NCBI RefSeq assembly: GCF_001400735.1
Contig: NZ_LJPW01000014.1
Coordinates: forward strand, 1-41,417
Reading direction: 5' to 3'
DNA: 41,417 nt
From: Pseudomonas caricapapayae
GTDB lineage: Bacteria; Pseudomonadota; Gammaproteobacteria; Pseudomonadales; Pseudomonadaceae
In this document: piece after piece, positions 9,486 through 19,071 of the stretch
How the letters are laid out: each line of letters opens with the position of its first letter
Position numbering within the stretch: position 1 is the first letter of the stretch
Notes under the pieces: model-generated
Told to the model about the DNA's origin: nothing
Seen by the model: only the letters and a program-made list of their open reading frames with translations
The model's database searches: none
Translations under genes and position numbers: made by a program

Positions 9486-10370
9486 ATGATCATCGGTGAA
9501 AAACTTTATGTCGAAGCCCTCTTCGACAGCCAGACCTGGACCATCAGCTATCTGGTAATGGACCTGGACAGCAAGCAATGCGCGCTGATCGACAGCGTAC
9601 TCGACTACGACCCCAAGTCCGGCCGCACCCGGACCGAGTCTGCCGAACGAATGATCGGGCGAGTGCAGGCGCTGGGTGCGTCGGTGCAGTGGATTTTCGA
9701 AACCCATGTGCACGCAGATCACCTCTCGGCAGCGCCGTACCTGAAACAGGCGCTTGGCGGACACATCGTCATTGGCAGTCACATCACCGCCGTGCAGGAA
9801 ACCTTTGGCACGTTGTTCAACGCGCCGCCTGACTTCGCCCGCAATGGCAGCCAGTTCGATGTGCTGCTCGAAGACGACGCGTCGTTCGCCCTCGGTACGC
9901 TTCAGGTCAGGGCCATGCATACGCCGGGGCACACGCCGGCGTGCATGAGCTATCTGGTGCAGCTCGGTGACAAAACCATCGCGTTTGTGGGCGACACCTT
10001 GTTCATGCCCGATTACGGCACCGCCCGTTGCGACTTTCCCGGTGCCGACGCGCGCACGCTGTATCGCTCCATTCACAAGCTGCTGGCGCTGCCGCCCGAC
10101 ACTCTTCTGTTCATGTGCCACGACTACCTGCCCAATGGCCGTGAGCTGCAATACATGACCACCGTCGCTGAACAGCGCGCCAGCAATATCCATGTCCATG
10201 ACGGGGTCGATGAAGACACGTTTGTCAGCATGCGCGAGGCCCGTGACGTGACGCTGGACATGCCGGTGCTGATGCTGCCCTCGGTGCAGGTCAACATGCG
10301 CTGCGGACACTTTCCCGAGCCGGAAGACAACGGCGTCGTCTACCTGAAAATCCCGCTCAATGCCCTTTGA
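9486..10370 (+). CDS. pdo: Persulfide dioxygenase (metallo-beta-lactamase fold)
   Basis: The 294-residue MBL-fold protein has the metal ligands of ETHE1/PDO enzymes: HVHADHLSA (HxHxDH), the His of MHTPGHTPAC, the Asp of FVGDTLF and the His of MCHDY. It also has the PDO-typical GTARCDFPGADARTLYRSIHKL segment. These iron enzymes oxidise glutathione persulfide to sulfite. The ATG at 9486 has GGAA seven bases upstream; the TTG two codons earlier is less likely. It opens an operon with an SQR-like flavoprotein and a TauE/SafE exporter, which supports a sulfide to persulfide to sulfite path. The gene is often annotated only as MBL-fold metallohydrolase, and the enzyme name is inferred from motifs plus context. 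Confidence 0.85.
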   Translation: MIIGEKLYVEALFDSQTWTISYLVMDLDSKQCALIDSVLDYDPKSGRTRTESAERMIGRVQALGASVQWIFETHVHADHLSAAPYLKQALGGHIVIGSHITAVQETFGTLFNAPPDFARNGSQFDVLLEDDASFALGTLQVRAMHTPGHTPACMSYLVQLGDKTIAFVGDTLFMPDYGTARCDFPGADARTLYRSIHKLLALPPDTLLFMCHDYLPNGRELQYMTTVAEQRASNIHVHDGVDEDTFVSMREARDVTLDMPVLMLPSVQVNMRCGHFPEPEDNGVVYLKIPLNAL

Positions 10371-10397
10371 CTGCTGCCTGATTTCGGAAACCCTGCG

Positions 10398-11651
10398 ATG
10401 AATGCTTCAACAATTGCCTGCCAGATCCTGATCGTCGGTGGCGGTGCTGCCGGTATCGCCACCGCTGCCAGCCTGCTTGCCCGCGACGCTGCCCTGCAGA
10501 TCACGCTGGTCGACCCTGCCGATACTCACTATTACCAGCCGGGCTGGACCATGGTCGGCGCGGGTATCTTCACGCCGCAGTCGACCGCGCGCAGCATGCT
10601 GTCGCTGATGCCCAAGGGCGTGCAGTGGATCAAGGCTGCCGTGGCGACGTTCGAGCCGCACGACAGCACCCTGACGCTTGCCGATGGGCGCGTGCTTGGT
10701 TATCAGCAACTGGTGGTCTGCCCTGGCCTGAAGCTGGACTGGGCTGCCATTGAAGGGCTGTCCGAGACGCTCGGTGCCAATGGCGTGACCTCCAACTATC
10801 GCTATGACCTGGCACCCTACACCTGGAAGCTGGTGCAGGGCCTGAAACAGGGCCGCGCCCTGTTCACTCAGCCGCCAATGCCGATCAAATGCGCAGGGGC
10901 ACCACAGAAGGCCATGTACCTGTCCTGTGATCACTGGCGCAAAACCGGCCGTCTGGCGCAGATCAATACGCAGTTCTATAACGCCGGTGGCGTGCTGTTT
11001 GGCGTGGCGGACTATGTGCCGGCGCTGATGAAGTACATCGAGCGTTATGCCATCGACCTCAAGTTCAGTCATCGACTGGTGGCTGTCGACGGGCCGGGGA
11101 AGCGCGCTAAGTTTGTCCGCACGCATGCCGATGGCAGCAGCGAAACGGTCGAACAAGGCTTCGAAATGTTGCACGTGGTACCGCCGCAGATTGCTCCCGA
11201 TTTCGTCCGTAACAGCCCGCTGGCCGATGCCGCAGGCTGGCTGGACGTGGACCCTGCCACGCTCCGGCACAGGCACTTCGCCAATATTCATGGCTTGGGC
11301 GACGTTACCAATACCAGCAACGCCAAGACCGCCGCAGCCGCCCGCAAGCAGGCACCGGTGGTCGCCAGTAATGTGCTGGCGGCGCTGGGTCGCCTGAATG
11401 AATCCGCCGTCTATGACGGTTATGGCTCGTGCCCGCTGACTGTCGAGAGAGGCAGGATCGTGCTGGCTGAATTCACCTACGGTGGCAAGGTTGCGCCAAG
11501 CTTTCCGCGTTGGCTGCTCGATGGTCGCCAGCCAACCCGGCTGGCCTGGTGGCTGAAAGAGCGAGTGCTGCCGACGCTGTACTGGCATGGCATGCTCAAG
11601 GGCCGTGAGTGGCTGGCCAAGCCGCAGAAGGCTGATGCGAAGCATGGATGA
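10398..11651 (+). CDS. sqr: Sulfide:quinone oxidoreductase-like FAD flavoprotein
   Basis: The 417-residue protein opens with a dinucleotide-binding fold (ILIVGGGAAGIATAASLL, about residues 10-27) and has the disulfide reductase-like architecture of SQR. The redox Cys candidates are in PIKCAGAPQKAMYLSCDHW and YGSCPLTVERGRIVL, and the FAD site near GLGDVTNTSNAKTAAAARKQAP. The C-terminal amphipathic stretch (PRWLLDGRQPTRLAWWLKERVLPTLYW) fits membrane association. SQR oxidises sulfide to persulfide and passes electrons to ubiquinone. The sequence resembles the type II group. It lies 27 nt after the persulfide dioxygenase, and its 3' end overlaps the next gene by 8 nt, so translation is probably coupled. 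Confidence 0.87.
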   Translation: MNASTIACQILIVGGGAAGIATAASLLARDAALQITLVDPADTHYYQPGWTMVGAGIFTPQSTARSMLSLMPKGVQWIKAAVATFEPHDSTLTLADGRVLGYQQLVVCPGLKLDWAAIEGLSETLGANGVTSNYRYDLAPYTWKLVQGLKQGRALFTQPPMPIKCAGAPQKAMYLSCDHWRKTGRLAQINTQFYNAGGVLFGVADYVPALMKYIERYAIDLKFSHRLVAVDGPGKRAKFVRTHADGSSETVEQGFEMLHVVPPQIAPDFVRNSPLADAAGWLDVDPATLRHRHFANIHGLGDVTNTSNAKTAAAARKQAPVVASNVLAALGRLNESAVYDGYGSCPLTVERGRIVLAEFTYGGKVAPSFPRWLLDGRQPTRLAWWLKERVLPTLYWHGMLKGREWLAKPQKADAKHG

Positions 11652-12456
11652 GCATCAACTGTTGGGCGTTGGTCTGGGAGCGATTATCGGGGTGGTTCTG
11701 GCGCTGACGGGCGCAGGAGGCGGTATTCTCGCGGTCCCGCTGCTGGTCTTCGGGCTTGGCCTGTCGATTGTCGAAGCCGCACCGGTCGGCCTGCTGGCTG
11801 TGGGGCTGGCGGCCGGGATCGGCGCGGTACTGGGACTGCGCCAGGGGATCGTTCGCTATCGCGCTGCCGGGTACATCGCGGCTATCGGCGTGTTGATGGT
11901 GCCTCTGGGCCTGTGGCTCGCCCATCGATTGCCCAATACACCGCTGGCATTGGTCTTTTCGATCGTGCTGCTGTACGCCTGCACGCGCATGTTTATCAGG
12001 GCCAGCCGCGAGTTACGTCGCGGCCAACCGGCCCCGCGGGCAGAAATGTTGCCCTGCGTGCTCAATCCGTTGCGAGGCCGCCTGCGCTGGACCATGCCGT
12101 GCCTGCGCGCATTGACGCTGACGGGGGCAGGCTCGGGTCTGCTGTCCGGCTTATTGGGTGTAGGCGGTGGGTTCGTGATCATTCCGGCGCTGACCCGCTA
12201 CAGCGATCTGGACATGAAAAGCGTTGTGGCGACGTCACTGGCCGTGATCGCCCTGGTCTCGACAGGCAGTGTCGTCACCGCCTCCTTGAGCGGCGTGATG
12301 CACTGGGCCGTGGGTGCGCCTTTTGCGCTGGGCGCAGTCATCGGTTTGTTGGCCGGCAGGCAGGTCGCCCGCTACCTCGCCGGCCCGCGCCTGCAACAGC
12401 TGTTTGCCGTGTGCGGCATTGTTGCCGCGTTCATGCTGGCGTTGTCAGTGCGCTAA
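11644..12456 (+). CDS. TauE/SafE-family anion exporter (probable sulfite/organosulfur export)
   Basis: The 270-residue inner-membrane protein has the two TauE/SafE repeats: IGVVLALTGAGGGILAVPLL at the N-terminus and SGLLSGLLGVGGGFVIIPAL in the second half, with eight or so membrane segments. I chose the ATG at 11644, not an earlier in-frame one 19 codons upstream inside sqr, because the residues before it are arginine-rich and not family-like. It overlaps the sqr stop by 8 nt. In this operon it would plausibly export the sulfite made by the dioxygenase; that substrate is inference. Downstream is a REP cluster. Confidence 0.87.
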   Translation: MDEHQLLGVGLGAIIGVVLALTGAGGGILAVPLLVFGLGLSIVEAAPVGLLAVGLAAGIGAVLGLRQGIVRYRAAGYIAAIGVLMVPLGLWLAHRLPNTPLALVFSIVLLYACTRMFIRASRELRRGQPAPRAEMLPCVLNPLRGRLRWTMPCLRALTLTGAGSGLLSGLLGVGGGFVIIPALTRYSDLDMKSVVATSLAVIALVSTGSVVTASLSGVMHWAVGAPFALGAVIGLLAGRQVARYLAGPRLQQLFAVCGIVAAFMLALSVR

Positions 12457-12464
12457 CCGCCCGA

Positions 12465-12624
12465 GGACGCAGAGCGTCCAGAAAGGCATTCCCACGCGGA
12501 GCATGGGAACGATAAAAAATCGTGAGACGACCACCGCGCCAACGCGGAGCATGGGAACGATAAAGGCTTCTGCCATCGTGCCAATGCTCCGCGTTGGCAT
12601 GCAGTTCGTGACGCTCTGCGTCAC
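12465..12624. repeat. P. syringae-type REP/BIME cluster
   Basis: Several related palindromic units sit between the convergent TauE-like and cysA genes. They are GGACGC-AGA-GCGTCC (12465-12479), CCCACGCGGAGCATGGG (12491-12507), a second copy GCCAACGCGGAGCATGGGAA beginning at 12539, its inverted copy at 12575-12598, and GTGACGC-TCT-GCGTCAC (12608-12624). The 'cgcggagc(a/g)tgggaacgat' unit is a well-known dispersed repeat of the P. syringae group. Confidence 0.85.
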
Positions 12625-12650
12625 ATGCCTGCGCCCGGGAGTCGACAGGC

Positions 12651-13631
12651 TTAAAGCTTTTGCCAGACCTTGGGTTTGAAGAACAGCGTCTCGCCCTTGG
12701 CCAGACCCACCAGGCTGTCGTGGTCTTTCACCACTTCGGCCTCGATCAGTTCGCTCTGCCCTTCCACTTTCAGCGTGACCCGCGTCGTCGCACCCAGCGG
12801 GCGGATGTCGCGGACTTCGGCGGCGTGGTGGTCTTCGATTTCCTGGCGCGACAACGACACTTCATGCGGACGGAACAACAGGTGGCCTTCCTCGCCCAGG
12901 CTCAGGCGGTTGGAGTCGCCCAGAAAGTGGTAGACGAAGTCGTTGGACGGGTTCTCGTAGACCTCCCCCGGCGAGCCGATCTGTTCGATCACGCCTTTGT
13001 TCATCACCACGATGCGGTCGGCCACTTCCATGGCTTCTTCCTGATCGTGAGTCACGAATACCGAGGTCAGGTTGATGTCTTCGTGCAGGCGCGCCAGCCA
13101 GCGACGCAATTCCTTGCGGACCTTGGCGTCCAGCGCCCCGAACGGCTCGTCGAGCAACAGCACTTTAGGCTCGACCGCCAGCGCACGGGCCAGGGCAATC
13201 CGCTGGCGCTGACCACCGGACAATTGCTCCGGATACCGGTCGGCCAGCCAGTCCAGTTGCACCATGTTCAGCAGTTCGTGAACCTTTTCCGCGATGCGCG
13301 TTTCGGTCGGGCGCTCGCGCTTGGGCTTCATGCGCAGACCGAACGCAACGTTGTCGAACACGGTCATGTGGCGGAACAGCGCGTAATGCTGGAACACGAA
13401 CCCGACGTTGCGATCACGCACGTCGTGGCCGGAAACGTCTTCGCCATGAAACACGATACTGCCGTCATCCGGGGTTTCCAGGCCGGCAATGATGCGCAGC
13501 AAGGTGGTCTTGCCGCAGCCTGACGGCCCCAGCAAGGCCACCAGCTCGCCACTCTGGATGTCCAGACTGATGTTGTTCAGGGCCTTGAAGGCGTTGAAGT
13601 TCTTGCTGACGTTACGGACTTCGATCGACAT
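12651..13631 (-). CDS. cysA: Sulfate/thiosulfate ABC transporter ATP-binding protein CysA
   Basis: The 326-residue ATPase has Walker [11 protein letters not shown]-loop [12 protein letters not shown], signature [15 protein letters not shown], Walker [13 protein letters not shown] and the H-loop in [13 protein letters not shown]-terminal regulatory TOBE-like domain follows from about residue 235 ([12 protein letters not shown]). '[20 protein letters not shown]' is typical of CysA. It energises uptake of sulfate or thiosulfate through CysT/CysW with Sbp as periplasmic receptor. It is the last gene of the sbp-cysT-cysW-cysA run, 2 nt after cysW, and presumably under CysB control (known for the family, not seen here). 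Confidence 0.95.
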   Translation of the reverse strand: MSIEVRNVSKNFNAFKALNNISLDIQSGELVALLGPSGCGKTTLLRIIAGLETPDDGSIVFHGEDVSGHDVRDRNVGFVFQHYALFRHMTVFDNVAFGLRMKPKRERPTETRIAEKVHELLNMVQLDWLADRYPEQLSGGQRQRIALARALAVEPKVLLLDEPFGALDAKVRKELRRWLARLHEDINLTSVFVTHDQEEAMEVADRIVVMNKGVIEQIGSPGEVYENPSNDFVYHFLGDSNRLSLGEEGHLLFRPHEVSLSRQEIEDHHAAEVRDIRPLGATTRVTLKVEGQSELIEAEVVKDHDSLVGLAKGETLFFKPKVWQKL

Positions 13632-13633
13632 GA

Positions 13634-14506
13634 TTATTCCTCCGCCGCGTTATGGCGCAGACGGTTAATGCGGGATTCGCTCCACTGCTTGAGCAGCAGG
13701 ATGAACAGCGCCAGGATCAGCAACAGGCTCGCCACGGCAAAGGCTGCAACGTGGTTGTACTCGTTGTAGAGGATTTCGACGTGCAGTGGCAGGGTGTTGG
13801 TGACGCCGCGAATGTGGCCGGAAACCACTGAAACCGCGCCAAACTCACCCATCGCCCGTGCAGTACACAGGACCACGCCGTAGATCAGGCCCCATTTGAT
13901 GTTCGGCACCGTGACGTGCCAGAACATCTGCCAGCCGTTGGCACCCAGCAGCCGCGCCGCTTCTTCTTCCTGAGTGCCCTGCTCCTGCATCAGCGGGATC
14001 AGTTCACGCGCAACAAAGGGCACCGTGACGAAAATGGTCGCCAGCACGATGCCCGGCAAAGCAAAGACGATCTGAATGTCGTGATCCTGCAGCCAGGGCC
14101 CGAACAGCCCCTGAGCACCGAACATCAGCACGTAGACCAGACCGGCGATCACCGGCGACACCGAGAACGGCAGGTCGATCAGCGTCACCAGAATGCTCTT
14201 GCCGCGGAACGAGTATTTGCTCACGCACCATGCGGCACTGACGCCGAACACCAAGTTGAGCGGCACCGAGATCAGCACGGCGATGACCGTCAACTTCAGC
14301 GCTGACAGGGCATCCGGCTCAAGGATTGCGGTAAAGAACGCGCCCAGACCGTTTTTCAGCCCCTGGGACACCACGATGAACAGCGGCAGCCCCAGAAACA
14401 GGAAAAACACCAGCCAGCACAGACCGATCAGGATACGTCGCGAAACCGCGCTGCCACGACGTGCGGCGTTGGCAGAGGCGGCGGCTGAAACAGATGAATA
14501 AGACAT
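13634..14506 (-). CDS. cysW: Sulfate/thiosulfate ABC transporter permease CysW
   Basis: The 290-residue inner-membrane permease has about six membrane segments and the EAA loop ([22 protein letters not shown]) that docks with the ATPase. The start is the ATG at 14506 ([10 protein letters not shown]), preceded by a perfect AGGAGG six to seven bases away. An in-frame upstream ATG at 14536 would run into that ribosome site and is not used. The gene follows cysT by 13 nt and precedes cysA by 2 nt, so the three are one operon. The internal [17 protein letters not shown] segment is typical of CysW. Confidence 0.94.
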
Positions 14507-14519
14507 GTTCTGCGCCTCC

Positions 14520-15341
14520 TCAGGATGGGGTTTCAATGCGCCGCTGCAGCAGGTTGATCAGCAGCAACAGAATGAAGGAAACCACCAGCATCATCACGCC
14601 GATGGCGGTCGCGCCGGTGTAGTCGTACTGGTCGAGCTTGACCATGATCAACAGCGGCAGGATCTCGGTTTTCATCGGCATATTGCCGGCGATGAAAATC
14701 ACCGAACCGTACTCGCCCACGCCTCGCGCAAATGCCAGTGCAAAACCGGTCAGCCAGGCAGGCAGCAGGGCCGGAACGAGGATGTGGCGGAACACCTGCA
14801 GCGGACGCGCGCCCAGGCAGGCAGCTGCCTCTTCGACTTCCCGGGGAATGTCGGCCAACACCGGCTGTACGGTGCGCACCACGAACGGCAAGGTGACGAA
14901 CGTCAGTGCCAAAGTGATACCCAGCGGGGTGTAGGCGATCTTGAAGCCCAGGTCGGTTGCAAACTGCCCGACCCAGCCATTGGGCGCGTACAGCGCTGTC
15001 AAAGCGATACCGGCCACAGCGGTCGGCAGGGCAAATGGCAGGTCGATCATCGCATCGATGATCTTGCGGCCGGGGAAGGTGTAACGCACCAGCACCCAGG
15101 CAAGCAGTGTGCCGATCACACCGTTGATGAGGGCCGCGTAAAAAGCGGTGCCGAAACTCAGCTTGAGTGCCGCAATCACGCGAGGTGCCGTGATGATGGT
15201 CCAGAACTGATCCCAGGTCAGCTGCGCGGCATGTACGAACATGGCGGCCAGCGGTATTAGCACAATCAGACTGAGGTACACCAAGGTGTAACCCAGCGTC
15301 AGCCCGAAGCCGGGTATGACGGGGGAGATACGACGCGACAT
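14520..15341 (-). CDS. cysT: Sulfate/thiosulfate ABC transporter permease CysT (CysU)
   Basis: The 273-residue permease is paired with CysW. It has hydrophobic segments throughout, [20 protein letters not shown] in the first half and the EAA loop [20 protein letters not shown] followed by [16 protein letters not shown]. The start at 15341 ([13 protein letters not shown]) has GGGAC upstream; an ATG eight codons earlier is possible but less likely. It lies 94 nt downstream of sbp, a gap that commonly allows the binding protein to be made in excess over the membrane parts. Confidence 0.94.
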
Positions 15342-15435
15342 AAAAGTCCCTGGTTTCACTTGCACGAAGCCCGGACGTTAATCCGGGCTGCTTGACCAAA
15401 CCTGCGATGCCACTCGCGCGGCATCCTCATTCGGT

Positions 15436-16446
15436 TTATTGCGCTTGGTAAATCTGGTCGAACACGCCGCCGTCATTGAAAAACTTCGGCTGCGCAGTTT
15501 TCCAGCCGCCAAAGTCTTTGTCGATAGTCACCAGATCAAGTTTCGGGAATTGCTTCTCATACCTGGCGGCCACTTCGGCATTGCGTGGGCGATAGAAATT
15601 TTTTGCAGCAATTTCCTGACCTTCCTTGCTGTACAGGTGCTTCAGGTACTCAGTCGCGATTTCGGTGTTGCCTTTCTTCTCGGCGTTCTTGTCGACCACG
15701 GCTACCGGAGGCTCTGCAAGGATCGACAGCGAAGGTACGACGATGTCGAATTTGTCCTTGCCGCCGTCTTCTTTCAATGCCAGGAACGCTTCGTTTTCCC
15801 ATGCCAGCAGCACGTCACCCTGACCGTTGTTGACGAAGGTGATGGTCGAACCGCGCGCACCGGTGTCCAGAATCGGTACGTGCTTGAACAGGGTCTGTAC
15901 GTATTCCTTGGCCTTGGCTTCGTCACCGCCGCCAGCTTTCAGGCCGTAGGCCCAGGCAGCCAGGAAGTTCCAGCGGGCACCACCGGAGGTTTTCGGGTTG
16001 GGCGTGATCACCGACACGTCTTTCTTGATCAGGTCACCCCAGTCCTTGATGCCTTTGGGGTTGCCTTTGCGCACCAGAAACACGATGGTCGAGGTGTAAG
16101 GTGTGCTCGCGTCCGGCAGGCGGGTCTGCCAGTTTTCAGGCAGGGTCTTGCCGAGTTTGGCGATTTCGTCGATGTCACCGGCCAGTGCCAGGGTCACCAC
16201 GTCAGCACGCAGACCGTCGATCACGCCACGCGCCTGCTTGCCCGAGCCACCGTGAGACTGCTTGATCTCTACCTTGTCGTCCGGATGGTTTTTTTTCCAG
16301 AAGTTGATGAATTCTGCGTTGTAATCCTGATACAGCTCGCGTGTCGGATCGTAAGACACGTTGAGTAGTTCGTAATCCTTGGCAATAGCCGAGCCTGCGA
16401 AAACAGCACTGGCCAGAGCAGCCAGAGCAAAACGGCGAATGGACAT
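15436..16446 (-). CDS. sbp: Periplasmic sulfate-binding protein
   Basis: The 336-residue protein has a clear Sec signal peptide ([22 protein letters not shown], cleavage after AIA, mature start [16 protein letters not shown]). The body matches the prokaryotic sulfate-binding family, including [39 protein letters not shown] and [16 protein letters not shown], which line the anion site. It captures sulfate (and often thiosulfate) for CysT/CysW/CysA. It is preceded by oscA on the same strand with a 149-nt gap that could hold its own promoter or leader; a T-rich run is visible there but no clear hairpin. Confidence 0.95.
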   Translation of the reverse strand: MSIRRFALAALASAVFAGSAIAKDYELLNVSYDPTRELYQDYNAEFINFWKKNHPDDKVEIKQSHGGSGKQARGVIDGLRADVVTLALAGDIDEIAKLGKTLPENWQTRLPDASTPYTSTIVFLVRKGNPKGIKDWGDLIKKDVSVITPNPKTSGGARWNFLAAWAYGLKAGGGDEAKAKEYVQTLFKHVPILDTGARGSTITFVNNGQGDVLLAWENEAFLALKEDGGKDKFDIVVPSLSILAEPPVAVVDKNAEKKGNTEIATEYLKHLYSKEGQEIAAKNFYRPRNAEVAARYEKQFPKLDLVTIDKDFGGWKTAQPKFFNDGGVFDQIYQAQ

Positions 16447-16595
16447 AGATGAAGCTCCTGGAATTCTGTGTGTTGGCTTTTTTTAATTTCTTCTTGGCGC
16501 GTCAGAACGGCATCCGCACGGGCGCACTGCTTTTTCAAGGGGGGTATCAGGAGTCAGGATGAAGCCCTCCGGTTGACCAGTCGGGTATTACCGCT

Positions 16596-16778
16596 TCAGC
16601 TCTGCTTGGCGGCGGGGTTCTGCAAACGAAACTTTTCCTTGCGCTCGATCTGCACCACTTGTGCGTTGTGCACCGTGATTTCGACGGCACCAAAACGCAG
16701 GTCACGCAACGCACTCTGAATTTCACGCAGAATTGCTGCTTCGTCCTGACCGTCAACACTACGTAGAGATGCGCTCAT
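16596..16778 (-). CDS. oscA: OscA, small sulfur-starvation protein (DUF2292)
   Basis: The 60-residue protein begins MSASLRSVDGQDEAAILREI, with the core LRDLRFGAVEITVHNAQVVQIERKEKFRL typical of DUF2292/OscA. In Pseudomonas, oscA lies just upstream of sbp and is reported to be needed for organosulfur use and sulfur supply under stress such as chromate. Its biochemical role is unknown. AAGGAAT lies a suitable distance upstream of the ATG. It leads the cys transport run here. Confidence 0.9.
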   Translation of the reverse strand: MSASLRSVDGQDEAAILREIQSALRDLRFGAVEITVHNAQVVQIERKEKFRLQNPAAKQS

Positions 16779-16866
16779 TGTTTTATTCCTTGAAAGATGA
16801 GAAGCCAGCCTTCGCGACCGGGGGCGATGGCGTATGGCGGTGAGGCAATAATAGTGAGGCGCGGAT

Positions 16867-16891
16867 ATTCTTAAAAAGACTATTTAAGAAT
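16867..16891. promoter_or_regulatory. AT-rich inverted repeat upstream of oscA, candidate operator
   Basis: ATTCTTAA-N9-TTAAGAAT, perfect 8-bp arms, lies about 90 nt before the oscA start in the only sizeable upstream region of the cys run. Such a site could serve CysB or another sulfur regulator. The protein that binds is not evident from sequence. Confidence 0.45.
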
Positions 16892-16928
16892 GCAGATATA
16901 ACCAAAAGAAATTTAGCGGTTTCAGGCT

Positions 16929-16957
16929 TTGCCAGGGTGCGTTGCACACCCTGGCAA
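16929..16957 (-). terminator. Hairpin after the PAS-GGDEF-EAL gene
   Basis: Arms TTGCCAGGGTG (16929-16939) and CACCCTGGCAA (16947-16957) form an 11-bp stem with a 7-nt loop, 18 nt past the stop of the minus-strand GGDEF-EAL gene. No T-run follows, so it is a strong structure but an imperfect intrinsic terminator. Confidence 0.5.
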
Positions 16958-16974
16958 GCCTTGCGCTACGGGCT

Positions 16975-18915
16975 TTAGCTGGACTGAACAGCGACGTGCT
17001 CGAAGACGGGCGCATGGGACCAGTCGATAGCCTGCGCGGCCATTGGTCGGGCGAACCAGTAACCCTGGCCCAATTGACAGCCGTTGCTCAGCAGGAACGC
17101 AGCCTGATTGGCGTGTTCGATGCCTTCAGCCAGCACCCGCATGCCCAGGCTGCCAGCCAGCGCGATAACCGCTCTGACAATCGCAATGTCGTCATCGTCG
17201 CCCGGCAGGCCGGCCACGAAACCCTGATCGATCTTCAGTTTTTGAACCGGCATGCGTTTGAGTCGCAGCAGTGAAGAGTAGCCCGTACCAAAGTCATCGA
17301 TGGCCAGGCTCAGACCCAGTTCGCGCAGACGATGCAATTGCTCGATCGCCTGCTCGGGGTCTTCCATGACCGCACTTTCGGTCACTTCCAGTTCCAGATA
17401 GGCCGGCTCCAGCCCGGTGTCCTGCAATGCCTGTGCTACCCGACGGTCGAGGTCGCCATGGTTGAACAGGCGGCTCGACACGTTGACCGCGACGAACTCG
17501 ACCGGCACGTCGTCCGCCAGCCAGGCCTTCATCTGCAGGCAGGCGGTTTTCAGCACCCAGGCATCGATATCGGCGATCAGCCCGCTTTGCTCGGCAATCG
17601 GAATGAATTCACCCGGCGAGACCATACCGCGCTCCGGGTGCTGCCAGCGCACCAGCGCCTCGACTCCATGGATACGACGAGTGATCAGGTCGTGAACCGG
17701 TTGATAGACGACCCGCAGTTGCTCCAGCTCGACAGCTTGACGCAGTTCGCTGGCCAGTTGCACCCGTTGCTGGGCGTGGGCGGTGAGTTCCTCGGTGTAC
17801 AGCGCATAACACTCACGACCATCGCTCTTGGCCTTGAACAGCGCCGAATCGGCATTGCGCAACAATTGCTCTGCGGTCAGCGCGTCGCCGGGGAACAGGC
17901 TGATGCCGATGCTGGCAGTAACAAACAGCGGATGCGCAGCGACGGCAAACGGCGCTTTGAGTGCATCGATCACCTGTTGCGCCAGCGCGGCGGCCTGAAC
18001 CATCTGTGAGCAGTTCTTGATCAACAGGGCGAACTCGTCGCCGCCGGGACGCGCCAGGGTCATTTCATTGCCGGATACGCTTTTGAGTCGCTCGGCGACG
18101 GCCTTGAGCACATCGTCACCCACATTATGGCCAAGGCTGTCGTTGATGTTCTTGAAGTGGTCCAGGTCGATCAACAACAACGCACAGCCGCGCTTGCTGG
18201 CGCGCGCAGAGGTCAACGCCTGACTGATCCGGTCGGTCAGCAGCAGGCGATTGGGCAAATCGGTCAGGCCGTCGAAGTGGATCAGTTGAGCCAGTTCCTG
18301 CTCGGAGCGCTTGATGGCAGTGATATCCGAGAACACGGCTACAAAGTGTCTGGGTTGACCATCGTCGCCGATAACGCTGCGAATGGTCTGCCATTGCGGG
18401 TAGATTTCGCCGCTTTTACGTCGATTCCAGATTTCACCGCTCCACTGGCCCTCGCTGATGATCGAGTGATACATCTGCCGGTAAAACTCGGCGCCGTGGC
18501 GGCCGGACTTGAACTTGCTCGGGTTGTGCCCCAGCACCTCTTCGGCCTGATAACCGGTGATGTCGACGAAGGCCTGGTTGACGTGGACGATGTGCCCCTG
18601 CGCGTCGCTGACCAGCACCCCTTCGCGGGTGCTGTCGAACACGGCTTCCGCCAGTCGCAGCCGGTCGTAATCGGCTTGCTGGCGCTGAAACAGCGCGTCG
18701 CCGCCAATGATGCTTCTCAATCGGTCGCGTGCGATGAAGATCATCACCGCGCTGAGCAATGCCCAGCTGTAACCGGTCATCAGTTGCCAGAACGCCAATC
18801 GAGCGGGTTCTTCGATGAAAAAGGGCAGCAACAGGCCGCATGTCACGAACCACAAAATCGACAGCAGCCCATACAGGACGGCCGTTCGCAGCGCGCCAAG
18901 GGAGTAATCTGACAT
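16975..18915 (-). CDS. pipA: Membrane PAS-GGDEF-EAL protein, probable c-di-GMP phosphodiesterase
   Basis: The 646-residue protein has two N-terminal membrane segments (about 10-31 and 43-63) and a PAS domain (about 90-210, with EGVLVSDAQGHIVHVN and the PAC motif FVAVFSDITAIKRSE). A GGDEF domain (ARPGGDEFALL) and an EAL domain follow. The EAL set is intact (VEALVRW, NVSSRLF, ELEVTESAVM, IDDFGTGYSS, LKIDQGF, LAEGIEH, GQGYWFARP), so c-di-GMP hydrolysis is expected. The GGDEF lacks an RxxD I-site. Gene order sbp-oscA-this gene-desA matches P. aeruginosa PA0283-PA0286, where the counterpart PA0285 is called PipA; the symbol is transferred on synteny and domains. It diverges from desA. Confidence 0.88.
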   Translation of the reverse strand: MSDYSLGALRTAVLYGLLSILWFVTCGLLLPFFIEEPARLAFWQLMTGYSWALLSAVMIFIARDRLRSIIGGDALFQRQQADYDRLRLAEAVFDSTREGVLVSDAQGHIVHVNQAFVDITGYQAEEVLGHNPSKFKSGRHGAEFYRQMYHSIISEGQWSGEIWNRRKSGEIYPQWQTIRSVIGDDGQPRHFVAVFSDITAIKRSEQELAQLIHFDGLTDLPNRLLLTDRISQALTSARASKRGCALLLIDLDHFKNINDSLGHNVGDDVLKAVAERLKSVSGNEMTLARPGGDEFALLIKNCSQMVQAAALAQQVIDALKAPFAVAAHPLFVTASIGISLFPGDALTAEQLLRNADSALFKAKSDGRECYALYTEELTAHAQQRVQLASELRQAVELEQLRVVYQPVHDLITRRIHGVEALVRWQHPERGMVSPGEFIPIAEQSGLIADIDAWVLKTACLQMKAWLADDVPVEFVAVNVSSRLFNHGDLDRRVAQALQDTGLEPAYLELEVTESAVMEDPEQAIEQLHRLRELGLSLAIDDFGTGYSSLLRLKRMPVQKLKIDQGFVAGLPGDDDDIAIVRAVIALAGSLGMRVLAEGIEHANQAAFLLSNGCQLGQGYWFARPMAAQAIDWSHAPVFEHVAVQSS

Positions 18916-19071
18916 CGGAAACGAAAAACCTTATGTAAAGCCGGAATTATAAAGCAAGAAACATCCTGCGACTCTTATCTGAAAGGGTGACTGGTTTTCT
19001 GTGTGATGTCAGTGATAATGCTCGTCGTAACTTTTTTCTTCATGAGTATCCTTACGAGGGCCAAACAGCCT

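Noticed and set aside
10407..11645. 412-codon minus-strand open frame over the SQR gene
   Set aside because: Antisense shadow; the plus strand has FAD motifs and operon spacing.
12465..12624. Repeat cluster considered as a CRISPR array
   Set aside because: Units are palindromic, irregularly spaced and in both orientations, as in REP/BIME elements; there are no uniform spacers and no cas genes.
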